Positions 52,462-60,638 of a stretch of DNA of 64,000 nt are shown here, one piece after another. The stretch comes from Anaerococcus sp. Marseille-P3625. GTDB lineage: Bacteria > Bacillota > Clostridia > Tissierellales > Peptoniphilaceae. Each line of letters begins with the position of its first letter. Within the stretch, counting starts at the first letter, position 1. The stretch spans positions 459,262-523,261 of the forward strand of contig NZ_OCTP01000011.1 of NCBI RefSeq assembly GCF_900232825.1, read 5' to 3'. Both the position numbers and the translations under genes were made by a program. The notes under the pieces are model-generated. The model searched no databases and was not told the origin of the DNA. It saw only the letters and a list, made by a program, of their open reading frames with translations.

Positions 52462-53385
52462 TCATTCCACTCTTATCCTTGGATCTATCAACGAATATAT
52501 AATATCAGAAATAAAATTACCCAAAATTATTACAGAAGTTGCCAGTAAAATCGTTCCTTGGAGCAAAGGTAAATCTCTATTGGAAAGTGCTGAAATAGAC
52601 AAGGTTCCAAGACCTGGAATACCAAAAATTGTTTCTGTAATCATTGCTCCTCCTAATAGGGAAGAAAATTGTAGGATCATTATTGTTATTACTGGAAGCA
52701 TGGAAGATTTCATGGCGTGTTTTATGACAACCGCTGATTTTGACAAGCCTTTTACTCTTGCCGTATCTATGTAGGATTCGTTATTTAAGGCGTTGGTAAT
52801 ATTGGTCTTTAAAACTCTTGTAATTTCCCCTGCATAGCTAAAACCAAGGACTAAAGCAGGCAAAATTATCTCCTTGTAAGTTCCAAAACCTGAAATTGGC
52901 AGTAATTTTAATTTATAAGCAAAAATATATTGCAAAAAAATCGACATCCAAAAAGTCGGCATAGAAATTCCCAAAATTGCATTAAACATCAAAAATCTAT
53001 CGATAAATTTTCCATTATATATTGATGCCAAAATTCCAAAGCCAATACCCAAAGTCCAAGATACAAGCATAGCTGCGCTTGCAAGTTTTATGGTGTTTGG
53101 AAAAGCATTTTTGATAATTTCAGTAACTGGTCTATTCATAATTAACGAATTGCCCAAATCTCCTCTGATTAAATTATTCATATAATCAATAAATCTCTCT
53201 AAAACTGGTTTATCCAAGCCAAGTTCTCTTGCTACTCTTTGGTAAACTTCGGCGTTGGTTTTCTCTCCCATTAGAGCGGTGGCAGCATTTCCTGGAATTA
53301 TATTCATAAGTATAAAGGTAATAAAAATTACCCCAAGAAAAATTATTAGCGATTGCAATAATCTTTTTAAAATGAATTTTTTCAT
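52462..53385 (-). CDS. oppB: Oligopeptide ABC transporter permease (OppB/DppB)
   Basis: The protein has 307 residues with six helices. N-terminal IIPGNAATALMGEKTNAE and LGLDKPVLERFIDYM are family marks; the EAA-like loop is YIDTARVKGLSKSAVVIKHA. It follows oppA after 76 bases that contain a stem-loop. Confidence 0.93.
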   Translation of the reverse strand: MKKFILKRLLQSLIIFLGVIFITFILMNIIPGNAATALMGEKTNAEVYQRVARELGLDKPVLERFIDYMNNLIRGDLGNSLIMNRPVTEIIKNAFPNTIKLASAAMLVSWTLGIGFGILASIYNGKFIDRFLMFNAILGISMPTFWMSIFLQYIFAYKLKLLPISGFGTYKEIILPALVLGFSYAGEITRVLKTNITNALNNESYIDTARVKGLSKSAVVIKHAMKSSMLPVITIMILQFSSLLGGAMITETIFGIPGLGTLSISALSNRDLPLLQGTILLATSVIILGNFISDIIYSLIDPRIRVE

Positions 53386-53406
53386 ATTTTCTCCATTTGT
53401 AATTAC

Positions 53407-53446
53407 AAAATAATACCCCTAATTCAAGAGAATTTTGGGGTATTAT
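53407..53446 (-). promoter_or_regulatory. Intercistronic stem-loop between oppA and oppB
   Basis: On the minus strand AATAATACCCC and GGGGTATTATT form a perfect 11-bp stem with a 17-base AT-rich loop, followed by TTGTAATT. The short T-run makes it a leaky terminator or a message-protecting structure, so that oppA should be made in excess. Confidence 0.7.
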
Positions 53447-53461
53447 TAGTAAATTTCAAAA

Positions 53462-55192
53462 TTATTTGTCAGCCATTTCTATTCCGTAAGTTGCACCAGC
53501 AACCCAACCTTGCCAGCTTAATTGTAATTTGTTTACTCTTTTGCTTGTGATGAAATAATTTACTTTAGATGCGATTGGTAAATAATCACAGTCTTCTTGA
53601 ACTATTTCTTCGTCTAATTCGTTTAAAGCTTTGATTCTTTCGTCCATATCAACTATAGATCTTGCTTTGTTGATTCTATCAGATAGGTCTTTGTTTGTTA
53701 CGTTGTAACCGTTTATTCCACTATCTTCCATAGTAAATTGTGCATAGAAATCATCTGGATCTGCTACATCTGCTGTTACAGGACCTATACACATAGCAAA
53801 GCCTTCACCTTTTTCTACAGTATCCCAGAAGCTTGTCATATCCATGTTTTTAATCTCAGCTTCGATTCCAATTTCTTTTAGCATTGATTGTAGCATTTCA
53901 TTCATTGGATGTGTATAATCTGATTCTCCATTTTGTAGGATTACAAATTTTGCACTGTGATCAAAATTAGCTTTTTCTAATAATTTTTTAGCTTCTTCAA
54001 CATCTGTTTTTATTTCTGGTAATTTATCGTTGTAACCAGGCATTCCTGGAGGAACTACACCATTTAATAAAATTCCTTTGTTATCGTAGAAAGTTTTGTT
54101 AAATACTTCTCTGTTGATAGCTTTAGTGATTGCTTGACGAACTTCTTTTTTTGCCATGTTAGGATCTTTTTGGTTATAAACTATATAATCCATACTTGGC
54201 GCTAGGAATTTGATGATGTGACCTTCATAATCTTTGTTATTTTCATAGGATTCAAGGCTTGACTTATCTAATTTCATAAAGTCAATTTCACCATTTTCAA
54301 ACATCATTCTTTCTGTTGATTTGTCGATATTCATTAGATATCTAACGCCATCAATTTTTGCAGGACCTTTGAAATAGTCGTCATTTCTTACTAAGTTAAC
54401 TTCCTTATCTTGTGTCCAGTCTTTAAATTTCATGTAACCTGTTCCAACAGTGTATTCTGGATCAAAACCAAATTTGTCTTTACCTTCTTCAACAGCTTTT
54501 CTGTTAAAAATTGATGCTGGAGCTCCACTTAGACCTGCTAAGAATGGGCCTGATGGTTCTTCAAGTGTAAATTCTACAGTATAATCATCTATAACTTTTA
54601 CACCTTCAACTTTGTCAGCTTTACCAGCTAATTTGTCTTTTGCACCTTTGATTTTTTCAAAAACTGCACTATTAACTGTTGCTTCAGCTGGATCCATCAT
54701 TTTTTCTACAGTAAATAATACATCATCTGCCTTTAATTCTTCACCATTGTGGAATTTTACACCTTTTTTTAGGTGGAAAGTATAAACTGTTCCATCTTCA
54801 GAAATTTCCCATTTTTCAGCTAGACTTGGTACGATTTCTGGTGTTCCATCTTCACCAACGACAGTTTCTACTAGTCTATCGTAAATTTGGATAGGAATAA
54901 AATAATCTGCGTTTGTTTTTTGGATGTCTAAAGTTTTTGGATTTTGAAATAATGTAAGGGTAAATATTTTTTCATTATCTTCTTTAGAATCATCTTTTGT
55001 TTCTTCGTTAGCCTTCTCATCTTCACTTGTTTGTTGATCTTCTTTTGCTTGATCAGATGAGTCTTTAGCTTCTGTTGTTTCCTCGCTTTGTTTAGCAGGC
55101 TCGTTTTCTTTTGTAGCTTCTTTGTTATTGCCACAAGCTGTTAAAAGTAAACTTGCTACTAACATAAATGATAAAATCTTATGTTTCACCAT
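53462..55192 (-). CDS. oppA: Oligopeptide-binding lipoprotein (OppA family)
   Basis: The protein has 576 residues. The signal peptide ends in lipobox LTAC (about residue 20). A spacer of some 55 residues of Glu, Lys, Asp and Ser follows, then the large SBP family 5 domain (LFQNPKTLDIQKTNADYFIP, VYTFHLKKGVKFHNGEELKA). It captures peptides outside the membrane for OppBCDF. The ATG at 55192 is only two bases from AAGGAGG, while the next codon, GTG 55189, has better spacing and could be the true start. Confidence 0.92.
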   Translation of the reverse strand: MVKHKILSFMLVASLLLTACGNNKEATKENEPAKQSEETTEAKDSSDQAKEDQQTSEDEKANEETKDDSKEDNEKIFTLTLFQNPKTLDIQKTNADYFIPIQIYDRLVETVVGEDGTPEIVPSLAEKWEISEDGTVYTFHLKKGVKFHNGEELKADDVLFTVEKMMDPAEATVNSAVFEKIKGAKDKLAGKADKVEGVKVIDDYTVEFTLEEPSGPFLAGLSGAPASIFNRKAVEEGKDKFGFDPEYTVGTGYMKFKDWTQDKEVNLVRNDDYFKGPAKIDGVRYLMNIDKSTERMMFENGEIDFMKLDKSSLESYENNKDYEGHIIKFLAPSMDYIVYNQKDPNMAKKEVRQAITKAINREVFNKTFYDNKGILLNGVVPPGMPGYNDKLPEIKTDVEEAKKLLEKANFDHSAKFVILQNGESDYTHPMNEMLQSMLKEIGIEAEIKNMDMTSFWDTVEKGEGFAMCIGPVTADVADPDDFYAQFTMEDSGINGYNVTNKDLSDRINKARSIVDMDERIKALNELDEEIVQEDCDYLPIASKVNYFITSKRVNKLQLSWQGWVAGATYGIEMADK

Positions 55193-55249
55193 TTCCTCCT
55201 TGTATTACGTTATTATTATTTGACTGCTAGTTGCCAAATTACTTTGTGT

Positions 55250-55279
55250 ATTATACCACAATCTTATATAAATTGCCAA
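55250..55279 (-). promoter_or_regulatory. oppA promoter with duplicated TTTGGCAA
   Basis: On the minus strand TTGGCA and TATAAT are separated by 18 bases. The octamer TTTGGCAA, which includes the -35 box (55273-55280), recurs at 55231-55238, 42 bases away (four helical turns). Two same-face copies could be sites for a regulator. Confidence 0.65.
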
Positions 55280-55336
55280 AAAATTATTTATCTCTAAAAT
55301 TTATACAAATTTATGTATCTTTATGTGATTTTCACA

Positions 55337-55367
55337 AAAAGAAAAACCACCCCTAAGGATGGTTTGA
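55337..55367 (-). terminator. Copy B of the duplicated 31-bp terminator
   Basis: These 31 bases are identical to 49680-49710 and form the same hairpin with TTCTTTT on the minus strand. No gene ends directly at it: the restriction gene upstream already has its own terminator. Confidence 0.75.
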
Positions 55368-55409
55368 TTTAAGGATTTTAGAAAAATTTATTCAGAGAGT
55401 CTTTAGTTG

Positions 55410-55447
55410 AAAAATAAAAGGCTATGAGTATTTAAACTCAAAGCCTC
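55410..55447 (-). terminator. Terminator of the type III restriction gene
   Basis: On the minus strand AGGCTTTGAGT and ACTCATAGCCT form a stem around TTAAAT, followed by TTTATTTTT. Confidence 0.8.
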
Positions 55448-55466
55448 TAAAATTTTATTAATATAT

Positions 55467-58424
55467 TTAAAGTCCCCTAATCATAGCTACAATATCATCA
55501 TCTTTAAGTTGTTTTTTAAATACTACATTTAAGCCTTCTTTTTTCAAGGTCTCAAAGAATTTCTGAGCCGATTTTATTCTATACTCTTCATCACGCCTTA
55601 GATCTTTGTAGTCATTCATATCTTTTGTTTCAACAATGAAATTAATTTCATAATTGTCTTTTTCAGTTTTAATTACATACATAAAATCTGGACTTGTAGT
55701 GCCACCCGAAAATAGTGGTATTTGTATTGACTTTCTCGGAATTTTCCCAAACACAACTACTTCATCGATATCACTTTTTAAAAGTGTTTCTCTTTCCTTA
55801 GGGCTATCATATACAACACTGTCGTAAATAAACTTCTCTGGTACATCTACATTATCATCTCTATGGATACCTAATACACCTTGAGAAACTTTATCCAAAA
55901 CTTCACCCTTGTAATCTGTCAAACTTGTCTCTTTCGAATCGACATTCAATGCTTCATAGGAAAATTTTTTTAGTAGTTTTTCATCAAGGTACTTGTTAAA
56001 TTCTCTTGTAGCCAAAGTTACACCTTTTTTTGAAAAAAGGCGCTGGTCAATTTCGCCCTCTTTCTTATAAAAATCACACAAACTTTTATGAAGAGTGTTT
56101 ATAGCAAGACCTGTCTTACGATTAATTTCTTTAAGAAACTCTCCATAAGGGATTTTATCATCTATAGTATAATAATTAGTAGCCTTTTCTCTAACTGCTA
56201 TTTTGCCGTCAATAGACTCAATTCTTTTTGTTTTGACATCAATTGTTGTATCGCTATAAATATCAGCTCTTAAAACTGCCCAAATAGCATCAATTAGTTC
56301 TTCTTCAGGAATATCGTCAAACTTCAAATAATATTTTTTATTGATGGACTGCCACAATTGTTTAATCTCAGAAAACTTATCTTTTCTAAGATTAACAAAA
56401 TTTTTCTTTTTAGTTCCATCGATTATCTTATTAGGCTTAAGACTTGCAATTGCTTCAGGATACTGAGCATATAAATCATCTATTTTATCAGGCTGTATAT
56501 TTCCCTCAAAATCAATGAATCTCTTCATAAGCATATCAGCGAAAATCTCATTTTCAGTTTTATTATTAATTTCTGCAATTTTCGCAAGAGATTTCTTGAT
56601 ATTTGTACTTTGTTCTGGCAAATCAGCTTGGATTTCTTCTAGAAGTTTATTTGCAAAATCTTTTTCAGAATAATCTATAAGGTATCTTAAATAAAACTGC
56701 CCACCAGAAATTCTTCTTCCTTTATCATCAACAGGAAGTCGTAAGCCTCTGCCAACTTCTTGAAGCTTACTAATTTCTGAACCAGAAGAACGAAGCTTTA
56801 CAATTTGGAATACATTTGGATTGTCCCGACCTTCCTTAAGAGTCCATTTAGAAAATATAAAACGCATAGTATTCCAGTTACCGTCAGTATCATGGAAATT
56901 TAGTAAGAACTCTTTATCTCTTAAAATTTTATCTACTTCGTTTTTGATATCTTCTTCAGAACTAGAGTTGTCCTCACTAAAATATCCGCCATTAGTCTTA
57001 GAAATATCCCTTAAAGAAGCTTCAAGATAAGATTTGTAATCCTGTATCCTTTGATCTTTTGAATTTTCAATAGATTTAATTTTGCCTTTAATATATTCTG
57101 TAAGAAGATTTTCAAACTTTATTCTTAAATGCCCATATCCACCATCTTCATCTCTGTAAGATTTGATAGAATCAATAAAATATAAACTCAAAGTCTTAAT
57201 CTTATTTCCTATCAAGAAATTTTCCTGTTCAGTTTCAAAGTGATTCTTTATAGATTGTTTTAACATCAGTTCTTGGTAGGTTTCGGTATAGATTCCACCG
57301 TAGACAATATCACCTTTAGCGAGAATCTGTCCATTGGATAAAGTAATTCCACTTTTTATAGCATCATCAGAAGTAGGACCAATCTCTTCAATCGTAATAC
57401 CAGAAAACTCTTCGCCAAATATTGAAAGATTATCTCCCTTAATAAGTTCTTGACTTTTTTTACTTTTCTCATCCCTAAAGGTACAAATCTTGGGATTTCT
57501 CTTAAAATCCATAAGCTTTAGCCTAGTTTCATTTTCTTTTTCAGCATCAATAATAAAGGTTTCCACACCCTTAACCAAGTTTTGATTAAAAGCTTGACTA
57601 GAACCAAGATTGAAAATTAAATTGTTAAAATCTTTTTCCTTGCTCTTATTTTTATTAGGAAAAGTTGCACCGAAACGAATGATACATTGAGGTTTTATCT
57701 CCTTAAGGATTCTCTTGTAAGCCTGGTTTTCTTTTTTAAATCTATGAGGCTCATCGATAATTACAATAGGTCTAGTGGATCTTAAAGTTTCATAAGGTTG
57801 GGTGAAGTTACCAAGAATAGTCTGGTCATAGTCATTCTTAGCCATAGTCGCATTGGATAAGAGCATACCAGAAGTCATAAGCAAAACAGAAAATCTATTT
57901 TTTTCAAGATTTGTCGCTCTGGCAAATTCAGAAATAGCAGGTGGAAACATCTTTCTACCCTTTGTCTTCTTCTGAGCTTCTAAAATCGATAAATCCAAAG
58001 TCTTGTTTGGATAAAGATCTGAAAAATGCCTCCTGCTATAATCAGCCTGTAGGAAACTCTTACTACCTTCTTTGATAGGAGTAGAAGGAACTAGAAGAAT
58101 AAACTTGTTGAAACCATACATTTCATTTAACTCATACATCATTCTTGTATAACAATAGGTCTTTCCAGTTCCCGTTTCCATGCGAATATCAATGCCTAAA
58201 TAATCATCGTCATCACTAGTGCGCCAAGAAATAGGAATCTTTTCCAAATCCTCAAACCCATCCCAAAGATCACTAATATTTTCTCTAAGTTTACTATCAT
58301 CTAAATCAATAATAGGGTTTTGATAGATATCTTTACTACTTGAAACACCAACACCATCAAAAGCCTTGCGAACAGCTTTTAAAAAATCCTCTTGATGAGG
58401 TAAAATTGAAAGTTCAATACTCAT
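55467..58424 (-). CDS. res: Type III restriction enzyme, Res (helicase-nuclease) subunit
   Basis: The protein has about 985 residues. The SF2 helicase core has motif I ETGTGKT at about 83-89, motif II DEPH at about 224-227, RFGATFPN as motif III-like and EVGRGLRLPVD as motif VI. Near the C-terminus TSPDFMYV and NFIVETKD form the PD-(D/E)xK nuclease site. Type III Res cuts only in complex with Mod and when two unmodified sites converge. The frame is intact. ATG 58424 is preferred after a GAGG site; an upstream TTG at 58430 is less likely. It starts two bases after the mod remnant, whose 5' part has been lost to an insertion. Confidence 0.93.
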   Translation of the reverse strand: MSIELSILPHQEDFLKAVRKAFDGVGVSSSKDIYQNPIIDLDDSKLRENISDLWDGFEDLEKIPISWRTSDDDDYLGIDIRMETGTGKTYCYTRMMYELNEMYGFNKFILLVPSTPIKEGSKSFLQADYSRRHFSDLYPNKTLDLSILEAQKKTKGRKMFPPAISEFARATNLEKNRFSVLLMTSGMLLSNATMAKNDYDQTILGNFTQPYETLRSTRPIVIIDEPHRFKKENQAYKRILKEIKPQCIIRFGATFPNKNKSKEKDFNNLIFNLGSSQAFNQNLVKGVETFIIDAEKENETRLKLMDFKRNPKICTFRDEKSKKSQELIKGDNLSIFGEEFSGITIEEIGPTSDDAIKSGITLSNGQILAKGDIVYGGIYTETYQELMLKQSIKNHFETEQENFLIGNKIKTLSLYFIDSIKSYRDEDGGYGHLRIKFENLLTEYIKGKIKSIENSKDQRIQDYKSYLEASLRDISKTNGGYFSEDNSSSEEDIKNEVDKILRDKEFLLNFHDTDGNWNTMRFIFSKWTLKEGRDNPNVFQIVKLRSSGSEISKLQEVGRGLRLPVDDKGRRISGGQFYLRYLIDYSEKDFANKLLEEIQADLPEQSTNIKKSLAKIAEINNKTENEIFADMLMKRFIDFEGNIQPDKIDDLYAQYPEAIASLKPNKIIDGTKKKNFVNLRKDKFSEIKQLWQSINKKYYLKFDDIPEEELIDAIWAVLRADIYSDTTIDVKTKRIESIDGKIAVREKATNYYTIDDKIPYGEFLKEINRKTGLAINTLHKSLCDFYKKEGEIDQRLFSKKGVTLATREFNKYLDEKLLKKFSYEALNVDSKETSLTDYKGEVLDKVSQGVLGIHRDDNVDVPEKFIYDSVVYDSPKERETLLKSDIDEVVVFGKIPRKSIQIPLFSGGTTSPDFMYVIKTEKDNYEINFIVETKDMNDYKDLRRDEEYRIKSAQKFFETLKKEGLNVVFKKQLKDDDIVAMIRGL

Positions 58425-58426
58425 AA

Positions 58427-59071
58427 TCAAAACCTCTCAATCAAAGTAACGTTTTTATTATTTCTAAGAACTTTTAGATTCTTTCTAAGCTCGTGAAGCA
58501 AGTTGAAAGAAACTGAGTGAACATAGATAACAAGTCTTGTGATATTCAGTTCTTCATTTTCGATGCGCTTAATAAGTGTCATCACATCGTCTTGACTCAA
58601 ACCTTGGTTTATAATATAGAGAGTCTTCTCGATGAGGTCGGCTTTATAGTTTTCGAGTTTGTAGGTCTTTGAAATTTTGCTTAAACCATATCCATCTTCA
58701 TTGAGCCAAGTAGCAAGTATGCTTTCCTTGCCTTTGGAATGGTCATTATCAAAAATAGAAATCATATCATCGTTTATAAATTTGATTTCAGGTTCAAAAT
58801 TTTCTAAATCCACAAGAGTTTTTTCGCTAGGCTTTTCTAAATAATATAGCTTGTAACCGTAGTCGATATCTGCGCCAGTTTCTTTCTTAATCTTTTCTGC
58901 TGCCTTTTCAATTCTTGCCCTGCCTATTTCGTCGATAGATCTATAACCGGCCTTGTAAGCAGGTTTGTTTTCTTCTATTCTTTCAGGAAGTTGCACCATA
59001 ATATATTTACGGTTTCCACCATCTTCCGCATTTAGCTGCATTACTGCATCCGCTGTGGTGGCTGAGCCCTC
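58427..59071 (-). pseudogene. mod: C-terminal remnant of the type III modification methyltransferase (Mod), cut by the mobile element
   Basis: The frame reads GSATTADAVMQLNAEDGGN and then KYIMVQLPERIEENKPAY, the well-known Mod sequence around and after the AdoMet-binding motif (normally DFFxGSxTTAHAV). Upstream of GSATTAD the Mod sequence ends within a codon or two and unrelated element DNA begins (59069-59071). The catalytic DPPY part and target-recognition region are therefore absent. About 213 residues remain, all from the C-terminus. A shorter product could start at the internal ATG 59041 but would have no catalytic site. The stop lies two bases before res. The missing part should lie beyond the far end of the element. 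Confidence 0.88.
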
Positions 59072-59092
59072 TCATGTCAAGCTTATGACAAA
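59064..59092. other. Element-chromosome junction (attachment site) with adjacent dyad
   Basis: The mod codons end at GGCTCAGCC (read on the minus strand) and element sequence begins near 59069-59071. Four bases into the element TGTCAAGCTTATGACA (59075-59090), a near-perfect palindrome, is a likely recombinase-binding arm. Large serine recombinases exchange strands at a central dinucleotide; GA or GG at the junction are candidates. Confidence 0.65.
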
Positions 59093-59110
59093 AAAGAGGT
59101 TATTGTTATG

Positions 59111-59138
59111 TAATATAAAAGAGAGTGATTGCTCACTC
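59111..59138 (-). terminator. Terminator of the recombinase operon
   Basis: On the minus strand GAGTGA-GCAA-TCACTC is followed by TCTTTTATATTA. It lies between the last recombinase stop and the junction, so the operon does not read into the mod remnant and res. Confidence 0.8.
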
Positions 59139-59144
59139 CCTTTG

Positions 59145-60638
59145 CTACTTCCATTTTATGTTCAACACTTCATTTCCTTCGCAGATTACTGAGTCTATAT
59201 ATTTTTCCATCAATTCTCTGGTAAGTTTAGTGTTGTCTAATACTTCTTTTTCTTCTTTTGCTTTTAGTATTTTTTCTTTTATTGCTTGTATCTCTTCATC
59301 TATCAAATTTTTAGAGTCAATGAATTTTTGTCTATTCATCTTGCCTAATTTATACTTCTCAAAATTTTTCATTTTCTTAGTTTCAAGATCTTCAATAGAT
59401 TTTTCCATAGGTTTAACTTTTACTTTTTCATCCTTGTTTGGAGCTTCTAGACCATATTTTTCTTTTATTGCTTCAAATACTTGCTCCTCAAGGCTTCCTG
59501 CTCTTGAGTTCTTGTGTTTTACATTATTACACTTACATATCCTACAAGTAAAATATGTGTGTACTCTAAGACTCCCGTCAGGTCTTTTGTGTTTAGATTG
59601 AATGCATCCTAAAATATGATTACAAGTTGGACATTTTGCAAAACCTTGTAGTGGAGATTTCTTTCTCCATTCATAATCGATATTTTTACCTTTCATAAAT
59701 AGATTCTTCTCTTTAATCTTCTGAACTTTTTCAAAATCTTCTTTAGATATAATAGCTTCATGGTTATTCTCAACTCTTCCCCATTCTTCTTTTGGTTTGA
59801 ATTTAAAAGAAGCTGGATTTAACACTGACTTATCTTGCATATTAAAAGTGTAAGTTCCGGTATAATTTTCATTTGCTAATACATCTATTACATTTCCATT
59901 AGTCCAAGTTGGTCTAGGCTTTTTCGCAGTTCTAATTATTGAATATTCAAAATCAAGATTGGTTAATTCACTCTTTCTTTTTGATGGTGTTGGAATTTTT
60001 TCTTCATTTAATATCTTAGCTATATTTCTTGAAGATATACCATCAAGTGCAAGTTTAAAAATCTTCTTTACTATCCAAGCTGTTTCTTCATCAACTATGA
60101 TTTTGTGTCTATTATTAGGATCTTTCATATATCCTAAAGGTGGACTCCAAGCTAAAAACTTTCCTTGTTTTTTAAGTGTAGTCATAGATGATTTTACCTT
60201 TTCAGAAATATCTTTTGTGTAGAAATCATATAATAGTCCCTTGAATTGAATATCTAAATCTGTTCCATTTCCCTTTTCTTTGTTACTATCATAGCCATCA
60301 TTTATGGCGATAAATCTTACTCCTAGGAATGGAAATATGTTTTCAAGATAATCTCCAAGTGTTATATAATCTCTCATAAATCTGGACAAGTCTTTTACAA
60401 TTATAGTCTGTATATTGTTTTTCTTTACATCTTCGAGCATTCTTTGAAATGCTGGTCTATTTTCGTTTGTTCCAGAGTATCCGTCATCAACATATTCTTC
60501 TCTTGTGAAGTTTTTAAATTCTTCATTCATATCTAAATAATCGTTTAGATATGCTCTTTGATTTATGATACTTTCACTCTCATCAGTCTTTATCATATCT
60601 TCAACGGATAATCTAATATAAAGAGCAATCTTACTCAT
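59145..60638 (-). CDS. Large serine recombinase 1 (third gene of the operon)
   Basis: The protein has 497 residues. The resolvase domain has the catalytic serine in ALYIRLSVED (Ser11) and DLSRFMRDY. A recombinase domain follows (about 165-290), then a zinc ribbon with CPTC near 350 and CRIC near 385, and a helical coiled-coil end. The architecture is that of TnpX/TndX-type integrases. Its start overlaps the preceding recombinase by eight bases. It lies closest to the element border, as expected for an integrase. Confidence 0.93.
   Translation of the reverse strand: MSKIALYIRLSVEDMIKTDESESIINQRAYLNDYLDMNEEFKNFTREEYVDDGYSGTNENRPAFQRMLEDVKKNNIQTIIVKDLSRFMRDYITLGDYLENIFPFLGVRFIAINDGYDSNKEKGNGTDLDIQFKGLLYDFYTKDISEKVKSSMTTLKKQGKFLAWSPPLGYMKDPNNRHKIIVDEETAWIVKKIFKLALDGISSRNIAKILNEEKIPTPSKRKSELTNLDFEYSIIRTAKKPRPTWTNGNVIDVLANENYTGTYTFNMQDKSVLNPASFKFKPKEEWGRVENNHEAIISKEDFEKVQKIKEKNLFMKGKNIDYEWRKKSPLQGFAKCPTCNHILGCIQSKHKRPDGSLRVHTYFTCRICKCNNVKHKNSRAGSLEEQVFEAIKEKYGLEAPNKDEKVKVKPMEKSIEDLETKKMKNFEKYKLGKMNRQKFIDSKNLIDEEIQAIKEKILKAKEEKEVLDNTKLTRELMEKYIDSVICEGNEVLNIKWK

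Noticed and set aside
58427-59041. The 204-codon frame as a complete gene in its own right
   Set aside because: The Mod sequence continues in frame upstream of its first ATG (GSATTADAV), so this is the tail of a broken gene.
59125-59601. Plus-strand frame of 158 codons
   Set aside because: It is the mirror of the C-terminal coding region of recombinase 1.
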